DNA of 64,000 bases from Varibaculum timonense_A (lineage in GTDB: Bacteria > Actinomycetota > Actinomycetes > Actinomycetales > Actinomycetaceae): contig NZ_JAQEVU010000001.1 of NCBI RefSeq assembly GCF_027694345.1, positions 62,001-126,000 on the forward strand, read 5' to 3'. Positions 16,818-24,519 of this stretch are shown piece after piece. Made by a program: the position numbers and the translations under genes. How positions within the stretch are numbered: position 1 is the stretch's first letter; each line of letters starts with the position of its first letter. The notes under the pieces are model-generated. The model was not told the DNA's origin. It saw nothing but the letters and a program-made list of their open reading frames with translations, and searched no databases.

Positions 16818-18737
16818 ATGAAAATAATTAACTTAGGCATTCTGGCTCACGTTGACGCAGGAAAGACAACATTAACGGAGAGTTTATTGTATACCAGTGG
16901 TGCAATTGCAGAACCAGGGAGCGTAGATAAAGGCACAACAAGGACAGATACAATGAATTTGGAGCGTCAAAGGGGAATCACTATCCAGACAGCAGTGACA
17001 TCTTTTCAGTGGGAGGATGTAAAAGTCAACATTATAGATACGCCAGGCCATATGGATTTTTTGGCGGAAGTATACCGTTCTTTATCCGTATTAGACGGAG
17101 CAGTATTATTAGTTTCTGCAAAGGATGGCATACAGGCACAGACCCGTATACTGTTTCATGCACTACAGACAATGAAGATTCCGACAATTTTTTTCATCAA
17201 TAAAATTGACCAAGAGGGGATTGATTTGCCAATGGTATATCAAGAAATGAAAGCAAAGCTTTCTTCGGAAATTATAGTGAAGCAAAAGGTTGGGCAGCAT
17301 CCCCATATAAATGTAACGGACAATGACGATATGGAACAGTGGGATGCGGTAATTATGGGAAACGATGAACTATTAGAGAAATATATGTCAGGGAAACCGT
17401 TTAAAATGTCAGAACTGGAACAGGAAGAAAACAGGAGATTCCAAAACGGAACGTTATTTCCCGTTTATCACGGAAGTGCTAAAAACAATCTGGGGATTCG
17501 GCAGCTTATAGAAGTGATTGCCAGTAAGTTTTATTCATCAACGCCTGAAGGTCAATCTGAACTATGCGGGCAGGTTTTTAAGATTGAATATTCAGAGAAA
17601 AGGCGGCGTTTTGTTTATGTGCGTATATATAGCGGAACATTGCATTTGAGGGATGTTATTAAAATATCTGAAAAAGAGAAAATAAAAATCACAGAGATGT
17701 GTGTTCCGACAAACGGTGAATTATATTCATCCGATACAGCCTGCTCTGGTGATATTGTAATTTTACCAAATGATGTTTTGCAGCTAAACAGTATTTTGGG
17801 GAACGAAATGCTGTTGCCGCAGAGAAAATTTATTGAAAATCCTCTCCCTATGCTCCAAACAACGATTGCAGTAAAGAAATCTGAACAGCGGGAAATATTG
17901 CTTGGGGCACTTACAGAAATTTCAGATGGCGACCCTCTTTTAAAATATTATGTGGATACTACAACGCATGAGATTATACTTTCTTTTTTGGGGAATGTGC
18001 AGATGGAAGTCATTTGTGCCATCCTTGAGGAAAAATACCATGTGGAGGCAGAAATAAAAGAGCCTACTGTTATATATATGGAAAGACCGCTTAGAAAAGC
18101 AGAATATACCATCCACATAGAAGTCCCGCCAAATCCTTTCTGGGCTTCTGTCGGGTTGTCCATAGAGCCGCTCCCTATTGGAAGCGGAGTGCAGTATGAA
18201 AGCAGAGTTTCACTTGGATATTTAAACCAATCGTTCCAAAATGCGGTTATGGAGGGGGTTCTTTATGGCTGCGAGCAGGGGCTGTATGGATGGAAAGTGA
18301 CAGACTGTAAAATCTGTTTTGAATATGGATTGTATTATAGTCCTGTAAGTACCCCCGCAGACTTTCGGCTGCTTTCCCCTATCGTATTGGAGCAGGCTTT
18401 AAAAAAAGCAGGGACAGAACTATTAGAGCCATATCTCCACTTTGAAATTTATGCACCGCAGGAATATCTCTCACGGGCGTATCATGATGCCCCAAGGTAT
18501 TGTGCAGATATTGTAAGTACTCAGGTAAAGAATGACGAGGTCATTCTGAAAGGAGAAATCCCTGCCAGATGTATTCAAGAATACAGGAACGATTTAACTT
18601 ATTTCACAAATGGGCAGGGAGTCTGCTTGACAGAGTTAAAAGGATACCAGCCAGCTATTGGTAAATTTATTTGCCAACCCCGCCGCCCGAATAGCCGTAT
18701 AGATAAGGTTCGGCATATGTTCCACAAGTTAGCTTAA
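16818..18737 (+). CDS. tet(O): Tetracycline resistance ribosomal protection protein Tet(O)
   Basis: 639-residue translational GTPase related to EF-G that releases tetracycline from the ribosome. GTPase motifs: AHVDAGKTT (G1), RGITIQT (G2), DTPGHMDF (G3), NKIDQ (G4). The sequence follows Tet(O) rather than Tet(M) or Tet(W) throughout: MKIINLGILAHVD, SFQWEDVKVNIID, VGQHPHINVTDNDD, and the C terminus KVRHMFHKLA. It looks full length and intact, with AGGAGG 8 bases before the ATG and a complete leader. Tet(O) was first known from Campylobacter and streptococci. No mosaic breakpoint with Tet(W) or Tet(32) was evident from memory, but an alignment would be needed to exclude one. Confidence 0.96.
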   Translation: MKIINLGILAHVDAGKTTLTESLLYTSGAIAEPGSVDKGTTRTDTMNLERQRGITIQTAVTSFQWEDVKVNIIDTPGHMDFLAEVYRSLSVLDGAVLLVSAKDGIQAQTRILFHALQTMKIPTIFFINKIDQEGIDLPMVYQEMKAKLSSEIIVKQKVGQHPHINVTDNDDMEQWDAVIMGNDELLEKYMSGKPFKMSELEQEENRRFQNGTLFPVYHGSAKNNLGIRQLIEVIASKFYSSTPEGQSELCGQVFKIEYSEKRRRFVYVRIYSGTLHLRDVIKISEKEKIKITEMCVPTNGELYSSDTACSGDIVILPNDVLQLNSILGNEMLLPQRKFIENPLPMLQTTIAVKKSEQREILLGALTEISDGDPLLKYYVDTTTHEIILSFLGNVQMEVICAILEEKYHVEAEIKEPTVIYMERPLRKAEYTIHIEVPPNPFWASVGLSIEPLPIGSGVQYESRVSLGYLNQSFQNAVMEGVLYGCEQGLYGWKVTDCKICFEYGLYYSPVSTPADFRLLSPIVLEQALKKAGTELLEPYLHFEIYAPQEYLSRAYHDAPRYCADIVSTQVKNDEVILKGEIPARCIQEYRNDLTYFTNGQGVCLTELKGYQPAIGKFICQPRRPNSRIDKVRHMFHKLA

Positions 18738-18788
18738 CAGCTTGCAAAAGTCATATAAAATGAGATTTGAAAGGATTAGAGACTAATT

Positions 18789-18962
18789 ATGATGAAATGC
18801 GAATGGATATTGTGTCCTGTTTGTGGGAGCAAAACCCGTAATAAAATTAGGAAGGACACTGTTTTGGAGAATTATCCCCTTTATTGTCCAAAATGCAGAC
18901 AAGAAAGCTTGATTAAAGTTGACAACTTGAAGATAACTGTCATCAAAGAGCCAGACGCTTAA
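18789..18962 (+). CDS. Cysteine-rich KTR family small protein
   Basis: 57 residues (second ATG at 18792 possible). Two CxxC pairs (CPVCGSKTR and CPKCRQES) suggest a zinc ribbon. The pattern CPVCG.KTR..IR.DTVLENYPLYCPKC matches the cysteine-rich KTR family, which commonly follows tet genes on clostridial and streptococcal elements. Function unknown. A clear terminator follows 7 bases later. Confidence 0.85.
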   Translation: MMKCEWILCPVCGSKTRNKIRKDTVLENYPLYCPKCRQESLIKVDNLKITVIKEPDA

Positions 18963-18968
18963 GACGCA

Positions 18969-19015
18969 GAGCCGATGAAATTGTGGAACAATTCACGAAT
19001 CATCGGCTCTTTTTG
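18969..19015 (+). terminator. Terminator after the tet(O)-KTR unit
   Basis: Stem GAGCCGATGA / TCATCGGCTC followed by a run of six T residues. Confidence 0.85.
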
Positions 19016-19130
19016 TTTCGTATTTGAAAGAACAAACTCACCAAATAAAAAAAACGATATTCGGGTGGGTTATTTTGTTATACCCTAAATTACCCTCTGA
19101 ATTTGTTTTTAAATTTGGAGGGATTTTTTT

Positions 19131-19259
19131 ATGTTCTTTTTTCGGGCGGTTATTCATCTGCTCATACGAAGTAAAATTTATCAATACATAGCATATCAGA
19201 GAATGGCAGGAAACCAGTTAAAAAAATTTCTGCCAGTGCAGCGGTACTTCTCACCTTGA
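19131..19259 (+). CDS. Small hypothetical protein of the tet(O) island
   Basis: 42 residues (MFFFRAVIHLLIRSKIYQYI at the start, ending LPVQRYFSP) with GGAGGGA at the right distance. Hydrophobic N terminus, basic C terminus. I do not recognise a named family; it is part of the common cargo between tet genes and sigma-like genes in clostridial elements, as far as I recall. 19260-19451 contains no further convincing gene. Confidence 0.5.
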   Translation: MFFFRAVIHLLIRSKIYQYIAYQRMAGNQLKKFLPVQRYFSP

Positions 19260-19451
19260 AAGTGGAAGTACAATCTCCATACAACAGAATTTGTATTTCC
19301 CATAACCGTGAAGGTCACAGAGCCTTTGCGGTTTTTCTTTTGTCGTTTTTTGTTGGAAAGTGCCGCAGGGCTGTTTCTGGTGTGCGTTGCCGCTCCCCGC
19401 CTCTCCATCTGGATTTTTACATTTCAAAAATTCAGATTGGAGGTATTAGCG

Positions 19452-19961
19452 GTGAAATACGCACCAAGAAAAGTATATATCAAAGAAAGCGGCGGCTATG
19501 TGGAACTGTCCTATACGGATTTCTGCCGCCGCAGGCAAGCCGACAAGGGATATATGGACAAGCTGTTTATCCCCGTCCAAGGTTGTCTGCTTGAAGTCGT
19601 AAGGGAGCAATATGCGGACTTCTACCGTGACAGGGAGCGGTGGCGTTACCTGCAATAATTAGATGCGAGGAACAGCCTGCTATCTCTGGACGGATTTACG
19701 GACAGCGAGGGGAATCCTCTGGACTTTATCGCTGATGAAGCGGCGGACATTGCGGAAACCGTTGTCAATGCTGTTATGGTGGACAGGCTGAAAGCCGCCC
19801 TGCCTTTGTTGTCGGATAGTGAGCAGGAGTTGATACAGGCAATCTTTTTTGACGGACTTTCCGAGCGTGAAGTCGGGGCGAGGTTAGGCATAACCCAGAG
19901 CGTTGTGAACAAACGCAAAGCCAGAATCCTAAGAAAACTAAGAAAGATAATAGAAAATTAA
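19452..19961 (+). pseudogene. Sigma-70-like regulator of a conjugative element, interrupted by a stop
   Basis: A GTG at 19452 opens a frame reading MKYAPRKVYIKESGGYVELS. An in-frame TAA at 19656-19658 (after RWRYLQ) breaks it, and the same frame continues with LDARNSLLSLDGFTDSEGNP to the stop at 19961. The C-terminal part (LPLLSDSEQELIQAIFFDGL, then SEREVGARLGITQSVVNKRK) is a sigma region 4-like helix-turn-helix. Total 169 codons. Such proteins regulate excision and transfer genes of Firmicutes elements. The C-terminal half could still be made from an internal start at ATG 19776, giving a 61-residue HTH protein. Confidence 0.75.
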
Positions 19962-19975
19962 AATTTAAGGCGTTC

Positions 19976-20017
19976 AGCCCCCTTGTTTTTTCCTTTGGGA
20001 AAATGAGGGGGCTTTTC
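19976..20017 (+). terminator. Terminator after the sigma-like gene
   Basis: AGCCCCCT (19976-19983) pairs with AGGGGGCT (20006-20013), followed by TTTC; inner bases TTTCC/GGGAAA extend the stem. Confidence 0.7.
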
Positions 20018-20055
20018 TCTGCCCTCTCAATCAATTCTGATTGGAGGAAGAAAGA

Positions 20056-20220
20056 ATGGCATACAACCACGGACGGGAGGACAGGAAATGGCGTATCTGG
20101 AAAGAAGCGGAGGAAAAGCTGCTGCGTGAGTGCGGCGTTGATGAAGTGACCATTGAGCAGATACGCATAGCGGACAGGGCAGACTTCAATTCCAACAGGC
20201 GGTTTTACCGATGGACGAAT
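20056..20220 (+). pseudogene. Truncated element regulator, cut at the right border of the island
   Basis: Fifty-five codons (MAYNHGREDRKWRIWKEAEE at the start, up to RRFYRWTNE) with GGAGG upstream, then host sequence begins at 20221 and the frame runs on into nonsense. In complete elements this gene encodes a sigma/HTH-type protein of roughly 130-140 residues (from memory). The loss of its 3' end marks the island border. Confidence 0.75.
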
Positions 20221-20571
20221 GAAGTAAAGCAGTGGGGTGCAGCCAAGAAGATGCCCGGTAATAGCGAATGCAACGATGATTCCCAGTTGTCGCATGGCGG
20301 CTTTAGATCGCATTTTACCGGTGCTATTGACCTGAAAAATTCCTTGTCTAGGTCAAATCATAATGGCTATGGCACTGCTTGCCCCTGCTAGTAGAGAACC
20401 AGGAATCAACAAAGCATCGTGAAGTAAACGGTTAGTTTTTGACCAGAGGAAATAATCTGCCTGGAGGGTAGAGATAGAGGCGATGAAAGCTCCCGCCGCC
20501 ATAATCACGAACACGAAAGCTAGAATAGTTTTTGGGATTGGCCACCAAGTTAGTTTCTGTTTTAGCTTCAT
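20221..20571 (-). pseudogene. ABC transporter membrane protein, N-terminal part, with in-frame TGA
   Basis: The ATG at 20571 overlaps the ABC ATPase stop by 4 nt. The frame gives two membrane helices (ILAFVFVIMAAGAFIASIS and LLIPGSLLAGASSAIAIMI) and stops at TGA 20353-20355. The same frame is then open to the island border (PRQGIFQVNSTGKMRSKAAM, then RQLGIIVAFAITGHLLGCTP) and continues in frame at 16045. Either the TGA is a nonsense mutation in a 445-codon gene, or a 72-residue protein is followed by a gene starting at ATG 20313 in the same frame. I favour one gene, because the loop after the second helix looks like the cytoplasmic loop of an ABC-2-type permease. The island makes it non-functional either way. 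Confidence 0.72.
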
Positions 20572-21284
20572 ACAACTGACGCTTTCAAAGAATCATTAAC
20601 TGCCTGGTCATAGGCGCGCTCGATTGCGGTACTGGTGACGCTGTTTTCGCCGGTAAATCGGTGGACGAAATCGCTAACTGAACCAGCGAAAAATGAAGTC
20701 CCTCCACTGAGCAGGACAATTCTTTGGGCAATTTGGGTAACGTCCTCAATTAAGTGGGTACTTAAAAGTATGCAACGGTTTTTTGATAGTTCAGAGATTG
20801 TTTGCCGCAGATGATAGCGGTGCGAAGGATCTAAACCTACTGTTGGTTCGTCAAGAAGTAGTAACCGAGGATTGTCGATTATTCCTACCGCTAGGGCTAC
20901 TCGTTGTCGTTCTCCGCCACTGAGAGTTCGCACCCGACGTTTCAGTAGTTTTTCTAACGATAGGGTATCGATAACTTGCTTAACGCTTTGCTCTTGGGAG
21001 TCGCCATTTTTCCCGCACAGCCACGCGGCATAGTTTAAGACTTGAATTACCTTAGCTCCCGCGGGCATTTCCGAAGATTGCGGGACGTAGCCGATTTTAT
21101 ATTGTTCAGGTATTTGTATGTTTCCAGAAGTTGGACGCAGCGCGCCAGTAATACATTTAAAAAGAGTCGATTTTCCAGCACCGTTCGGTCCTAAAAGTAC
21201 CGTCACGCCCGCTTCAACCTCGAAGGTGACATTAGAAAAAACGGGGTGCTTGCGGTAGGCGAAAGAAAGATTATCAATAACCAA
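20568..21284 (-). CDS. ABC transporter ATP-binding protein
   Basis: 238 residues. Walker A LGPNGAGKST, Q-loop YVPQSSEMP, signature LSGGERQRVAL, Walker B LLLLDEP and H-loop LSTHLIED are all present. It groups with ATPases of ABC-2-type exporters (antibiotic or peptide export and immunity). It is the first gene of the minus-strand operon ATPase, split membrane protein, six-helix membrane protein. The energising subunit looks intact while its membrane partner is disrupted. Substrate unknown. Confidence 0.88.
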   Translation of the reverse strand: MVIDNLSFAYRKHPVFSNVTFEVEAGVTVLLGPNGAGKSTLFKCITGALRPTSGNIQIPEQYKIGYVPQSSEMPAGAKVIQVLNYAAWLCGKNGDSQEQSVKQVIDTLSLEKLLKRRVRTLSGGERQRVALAVGIIDNPRLLLLDEPTVGLDPSHRYHLRQTISELSKNRCILLSTHLIEDVTQIAQRIVLLSGGTSFFAGSVSDFVHRFTGENSVTSTAIERAYDQAVNDSLKASVV

Positions 21285-21478
21285 AAAAGCAACCTTTCAT
21301 TGGAAAGCCGGGTGTTAACCGCAAGTAGCAATCTAGGCGGATTACCAAAGGCATCACTTGAACAGATGCAATAAGTATATACGTGAGGGCAGTAACATTT
21401 GAGGAAAAACTTCCTCTGTGAGCAAAGAGGACGTGCTGGCTACTTTTTCACTGGGAAAGCTTGTGGCAAGGTAGAAGT

Positions 21479-22267
21479 ATGAGGATTGTCGTAACTGTAA
21501 AACATGTACCCAACCCGCAATCTGAGCGGCGAATCGAAAACGGTCACGTGGTGCGCGGAGAAGAAGATACCCTGAACGACCTGGACGAAAACGCCATCGA
21601 GGCAGCGCTCAGCGCGAAAGCGGCACTGCCGGAAGCCGAGATTATTGCCCTTACTATGGGGCCGGAGGGGGCAAAGAAAGCCCTGCTGCGCGCCCTCCAA
21701 ATGGGGGCAGACCGGGCATATCACCTGTGCGATTCGGCGCTAGCAGGCTCAGATGTGACCGTGACTGCCCGGGTGCTAGCGCGGGCAATCCAAAAAATCG
21801 GGGACGTTGATTTGGTGGTTTGCGGAAGTTCTTCCCTTGACGGGATGACCTCGATGCTGCCGGGAGCGCTAGCAGCTACCCTGGGGTTGCCGGTAATAAC
21901 CGATGCTTCTGAAGTTAGCTTCAGCGCCGAGGCGGTGGCAGCCACCTGTTATCAACAGGGAACTTACCTCGGCTTACGGGTAAAATATCCCCTGGTGCTT
22001 TCGGTAAATGATGAAGCTAACCGGCCGCACTATCCCGGATTTAAAGAAATGCTGGCGGCAAAGAAAAAAACCATTGTGCAATGGGATTTAAAAGAGCTAG
22101 AACTTAGCCCTGAAGAAGTAGGGGCAGCTGATTCTGGCACAGAAGTCTTGGATGCCCAGCTGTATAGCCAAGAAAAGAACCAGGGAACGATAGTTACCGA
22201 CTCGGCAAACGCTGGCGAAGCATTAGCGAACTACCTGGTCGAATCCGGTTTTGCGCAGAAGAAGTAG
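21479..22267 (+). CDS. etfB: Electron transfer flavoprotein beta subunit
   Basis: 262 residues from the ATG at 21479; an in-frame TTG at 21461 would add six residues, but the protein family starts at MRIVVTVKHVPNP. Signatures: ENAIEAAL, ALTMGPEGAKKALLRALQMG, and VDLVVCGSSSLDGMT. With EtfA it forms an FAD/AMP-containing heterodimer passing electrons from dehydrogenases. No acyl-CoA dehydrogenase or quinone oxidoreductase gene is next to it. First gene of a plus-strand unit etfB-etfA-nifS-mnmA. Confidence 0.92.
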   Translation: MRIVVTVKHVPNPQSERRIENGHVVRGEEDTLNDLDENAIEAALSAKAALPEAEIIALTMGPEGAKKALLRALQMGADRAYHLCDSALAGSDVTVTARVLARAIQKIGDVDLVVCGSSSLDGMTSMLPGALAATLGLPVITDASEVSFSAEAVAATCYQQGTYLGLRVKYPLVLSVNDEANRPHYPGFKEMLAAKKKTIVQWDLKELELSPEEVGAADSGTEVLDAQLYSQEKNQGTIVTDSANAGEALANYLVESGFAQKK

Positions 22268-22276
22268 GAGGAAATC

Positions 22277-23260
22277 GTGAGTGAGAAAATAGCAAAAGAC
22301 GTCCTAGTTTTCGCCCATCCAGATGCGGCGCATCCTCAGCATTTATCGGTAGCGGCCGCGCGCCTGATTACTCTGGCGCGCGAAATCACCAGTGGCAAGG
22401 TAGTAGCGCTCGCGCCCTCCTCAATTACCCCCCAACATTTCTCGCAGGTCGGGGTAAAAAAGGTTTACTATTTCAACCCGGAAGAAACTGGAACCTGGCA
22501 GGTAGGGGCAATCCTGGCTGACCTGGTGGTTTCGGCGGTTCGCAGCAGCGATTTCGGAGTTGTTTTATTGCCTTCCACCTCTTGGGGGCGGGACGCAGCC
22601 GGACAAGGCGCGATTCTCCTCGGTTCAGGAGCTAGCGTGGACGTGACCAACCTAAAGGTGGCTGACGGAAAATTGATTGCCGGTAAATCGGTGCTCGATG
22701 GCACTTGGGAAACCAGCTACTATATGCGTCGCGGGATTCCAGTGGTGGCTATGCGCACCACTTCGCTTTCAGCGGTTCCGGCAGCCGAAGCCGGCGAAGT
22801 AGAAACCGAGAATCTCCCGGTTCAGCTGCGGGAATCCACAAAACGGATTCAAGTAGTCTCTAGGGAAGAAACCGGTTCCACCCATGCCGGTCTAACCGAG
22901 GCTCCGGTAGTGGTATGCGTTGGTCGTGGCGTGAACAGCGACTTGAAACCGGCTGAAGAACTGGCAGAAGTCTTAGGGGGCTCGGTGGGGGCTACCCGGG
23001 TAGTCTGTGAACAAGGGTGGATGGATCGAGCCGCCCAAATCGGACAATCCGGGATTTCTGTCGCCCCCAACCTCTATATCGGGATGGGGATTTCCGGGGA
23101 TCACCACCATGTCTGCGGGATTAGAGGAGCCAAAAAAATCGTGGCTATCTGTGATGATCCCGAGGCGCGCATTTTTGAAATGGCAGACTTCGGGGTGGTC
23201 GGGGATTTATTCACCGTGGTTCCAGATGCCCTCTCTAGAATCAAACCGTTGGACGCATAG
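22277..23260 (+). CDS. etfA: Electron transfer flavoprotein alpha subunit
   Basis: 327 residues from a GTG with AGGAGG in place. The C-terminal FAD-binding domain carries VVCVGRGVNSDLKPAEELAE, GATRVVCEQGWM, and the IGMGISGDHHHVCGIRGAKK segment where the family has G.SGA.QH..G; the SGA/Q positions differ slightly (SGD HH). The end (TAG) shares its G with the GTG of the next gene. Works with EtfB. Confidence 0.92.
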   Translation: MSEKIAKDVLVFAHPDAAHPQHLSVAAARLITLAREITSGKVVALAPSSITPQHFSQVGVKKVYYFNPEETGTWQVGAILADLVVSAVRSSDFGVVLLPSTSWGRDAAGQGAILLGSGASVDVTNLKVADGKLIAGKSVLDGTWETSYYMRRGIPVVAMRTTSLSAVPAAEAGEVETENLPVQLRESTKRIQVVSREETGSTHAGLTEAPVVVCVGRGVNSDLKPAEELAEVLGGSVGATRVVCEQGWMDRAAQIGQSGISVAPNLYIGMGISGDHHHVCGIRGAKKIVAICDDPEARIFEMADFGVVGDLFTVVPDALSRIKPLDA

Positions 23261-24519
23261 TGCAGCTAACCTACCTCGATAACGCCGCTTCCGAGCCGCT
23301 GCGCCCTAATGCTCTTGACGCGATGGCTGACGCTGCGCGTTCGGTAGCGAGCCTAGGGCTTAATCCGTCCTCGGCTCATGCCGCCGGGCGTAGGGGAGCA
23401 GCCCTGTTAGAAACTGCGCGCGCCCAGGTAGCGAGGGCGCTGGGCGCTGAACCGGCAGAAGTTATTTTCACCGGGGGCGGCACCGATTCTTGCGCCCTTG
23501 CCTTGCGCGGCCTGGCTAGGGCAGTGCGCCGCCAAAATTCTTCGCGTACCCAAGTGGTAATCAGCCAGGTAGAACATGATGCGGTTAGGCTCAATGCCCG
23601 CGACTTGGTGGCAGATGGATTTGAGCTGAAAGTGCTGCCAGTTACTTCCCAGGGGGTAGTTGATTTAGAGGACGTGCGCAGCCTTAATCCCGCCACCGTG
23701 GCAGTACTGTCGGTGATGAGCGTATGTAACGAGAATGGCGTTATTCAGCCTCTTCGCGATATCTGTCAGATCGTGCGGGAAAAAGAACGTAAATACGTAC
23801 CGGAAAAGGCTGCTGTTCTTCCTGAAATATCTCTACCTGGTAATACTTCCAGGAAAAGTGCAGATAAAAGCCGGATCGCTATTCACACCGACGCGATAGC
23901 CGCCGCCGGGCGCCAAGAAATAAACTTCGCTAAATCACCCGTAGATGCCCTTTCTCTCGCCTGTCACAAGGTGGGCGGTCCGGCGTCCTTGGGAATTCTG
24001 CTAGCTCGCCGGGAAGTAAACATCGACAGCGATAGGCGCGGGGGAGGGCAAGAGCGGGCGCTCAGAGCTGGTACTCAAGATGTGATTGCTGCGGTAGGGG
24101 CAGCGGCAGCATTCGCGGCAGCCCAGCAGGAACTAGCAGAAACTACCCGACGCCACCAGCAGTTACGAGAAAAACTACTGCAAGGAGCGCTAGCAATACC
24201 GGGAGTAAAACTAGCTAGCGACGCCCCGGCAGTACCCGGCATTGTCCAGTTTGTGCTGCAAGGTGCAGAGGCAGAAGGACTGCTATTTGCCCTGGATCAG
24301 GCGGGAATCTGTGCTTCTGCCGGGTCAGCTTGCCACACCGGGGTAGCCCGCCCCTCCCCGGTACTATTAGCACAAGGCTACAGCGAAAAGGACGCCCTCG
24401 GATCTTTACGGTTATCTTTTGGCTGGTCCACGTGTCAGGAGGACATAGACCGGTTTTTACAGGCACTACCGCAAGCCTTGAGTGCCTCCCGGAAACTAGC
24501 AGAGCGGGAGAGGAAATAA
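23260..24519 (+). CDS. Cysteine desulfurase (IscS/NifS type)
   Basis: 419 residues, GTG start overlapping the etfA stop by 1 nt. PLP enzyme removing sulfur from cysteine. Seen: YLDNAASEPLRP, VIFTGGGTDS, the PLP lysine in SLACHKVGGPASLGIL, and the active-site cysteine in CASAGSACHTGVARPS. It ends one base before mnmA, so it very probably supplies sulfur for tRNA 2-thiouridine. A ~30-residue insert (KERKYVPEKAAVLPEISLPG and onward) sits between the ..QPLRDICQIVR helix and AIHTDAIAAAG, longer than in usual IscS. Confidence 0.92.
   Translation: MQLTYLDNAASEPLRPNALDAMADAARSVASLGLNPSSAHAAGRRGAALLETARAQVARALGAEPAEVIFTGGGTDSCALALRGLARAVRRQNSSRTQVVISQVEHDAVRLNARDLVADGFELKVLPVTSQGVVDLEDVRSLNPATVAVLSVMSVCNENGVIQPLRDICQIVREKERKYVPEKAAVLPEISLPGNTSRKSADKSRIAIHTDAIAAAGRQEINFAKSPVDALSLACHKVGGPASLGILLARREVNIDSDRRGGGQERALRAGTQDVIAAVGAAAAFAAAQQELAETTRRHQQLREKLLQGALAIPGVKLASDAPAVPGIVQFVLQGAEAEGLLFALDQAGICASAGSACHTGVARPSPVLLAQGYSEKDALGSLRLSFGWSTCQEDIDRFLQALPQALSASRKLAERERK

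Larger units (their letters stand above)
16046..20220. mobile_element. tet(O) resistance island (fragment of a Firmicutes-type mobile element)
   Basis: A 4175-bp AT-rich block inserted in a host ABC permease gene. Order: tnpV-like gene, tet(O) with full leader, Cys-rich KTR protein, a 42-residue ORF, a sigma-factor-like gene with an in-frame stop, and a truncated helix-turn-helix gene ending at the right border. These are typical cargo of clostridial conjugative elements. The borders were set by the host frame, which is restored exactly when the block is removed. I see no integrase, no relaxase, no terminal inverted repeats and no clear target-site duplication, so it seems to be a remnant that cannot move alone. 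Confidence 0.85.

Noticed and set aside
19774..20313. 179-codon minus-strand frame spanning the right border of the island
   Set aside because: Only the first 31 codons are host sequence; the rest is antisense to island genes.
20353..20355. TGA read as selenocysteine or tryptophan
   Set aside because: TGA is used as a normal stop by several host genes here, no SECIS-like stem was evident, and the gene is already disrupted.
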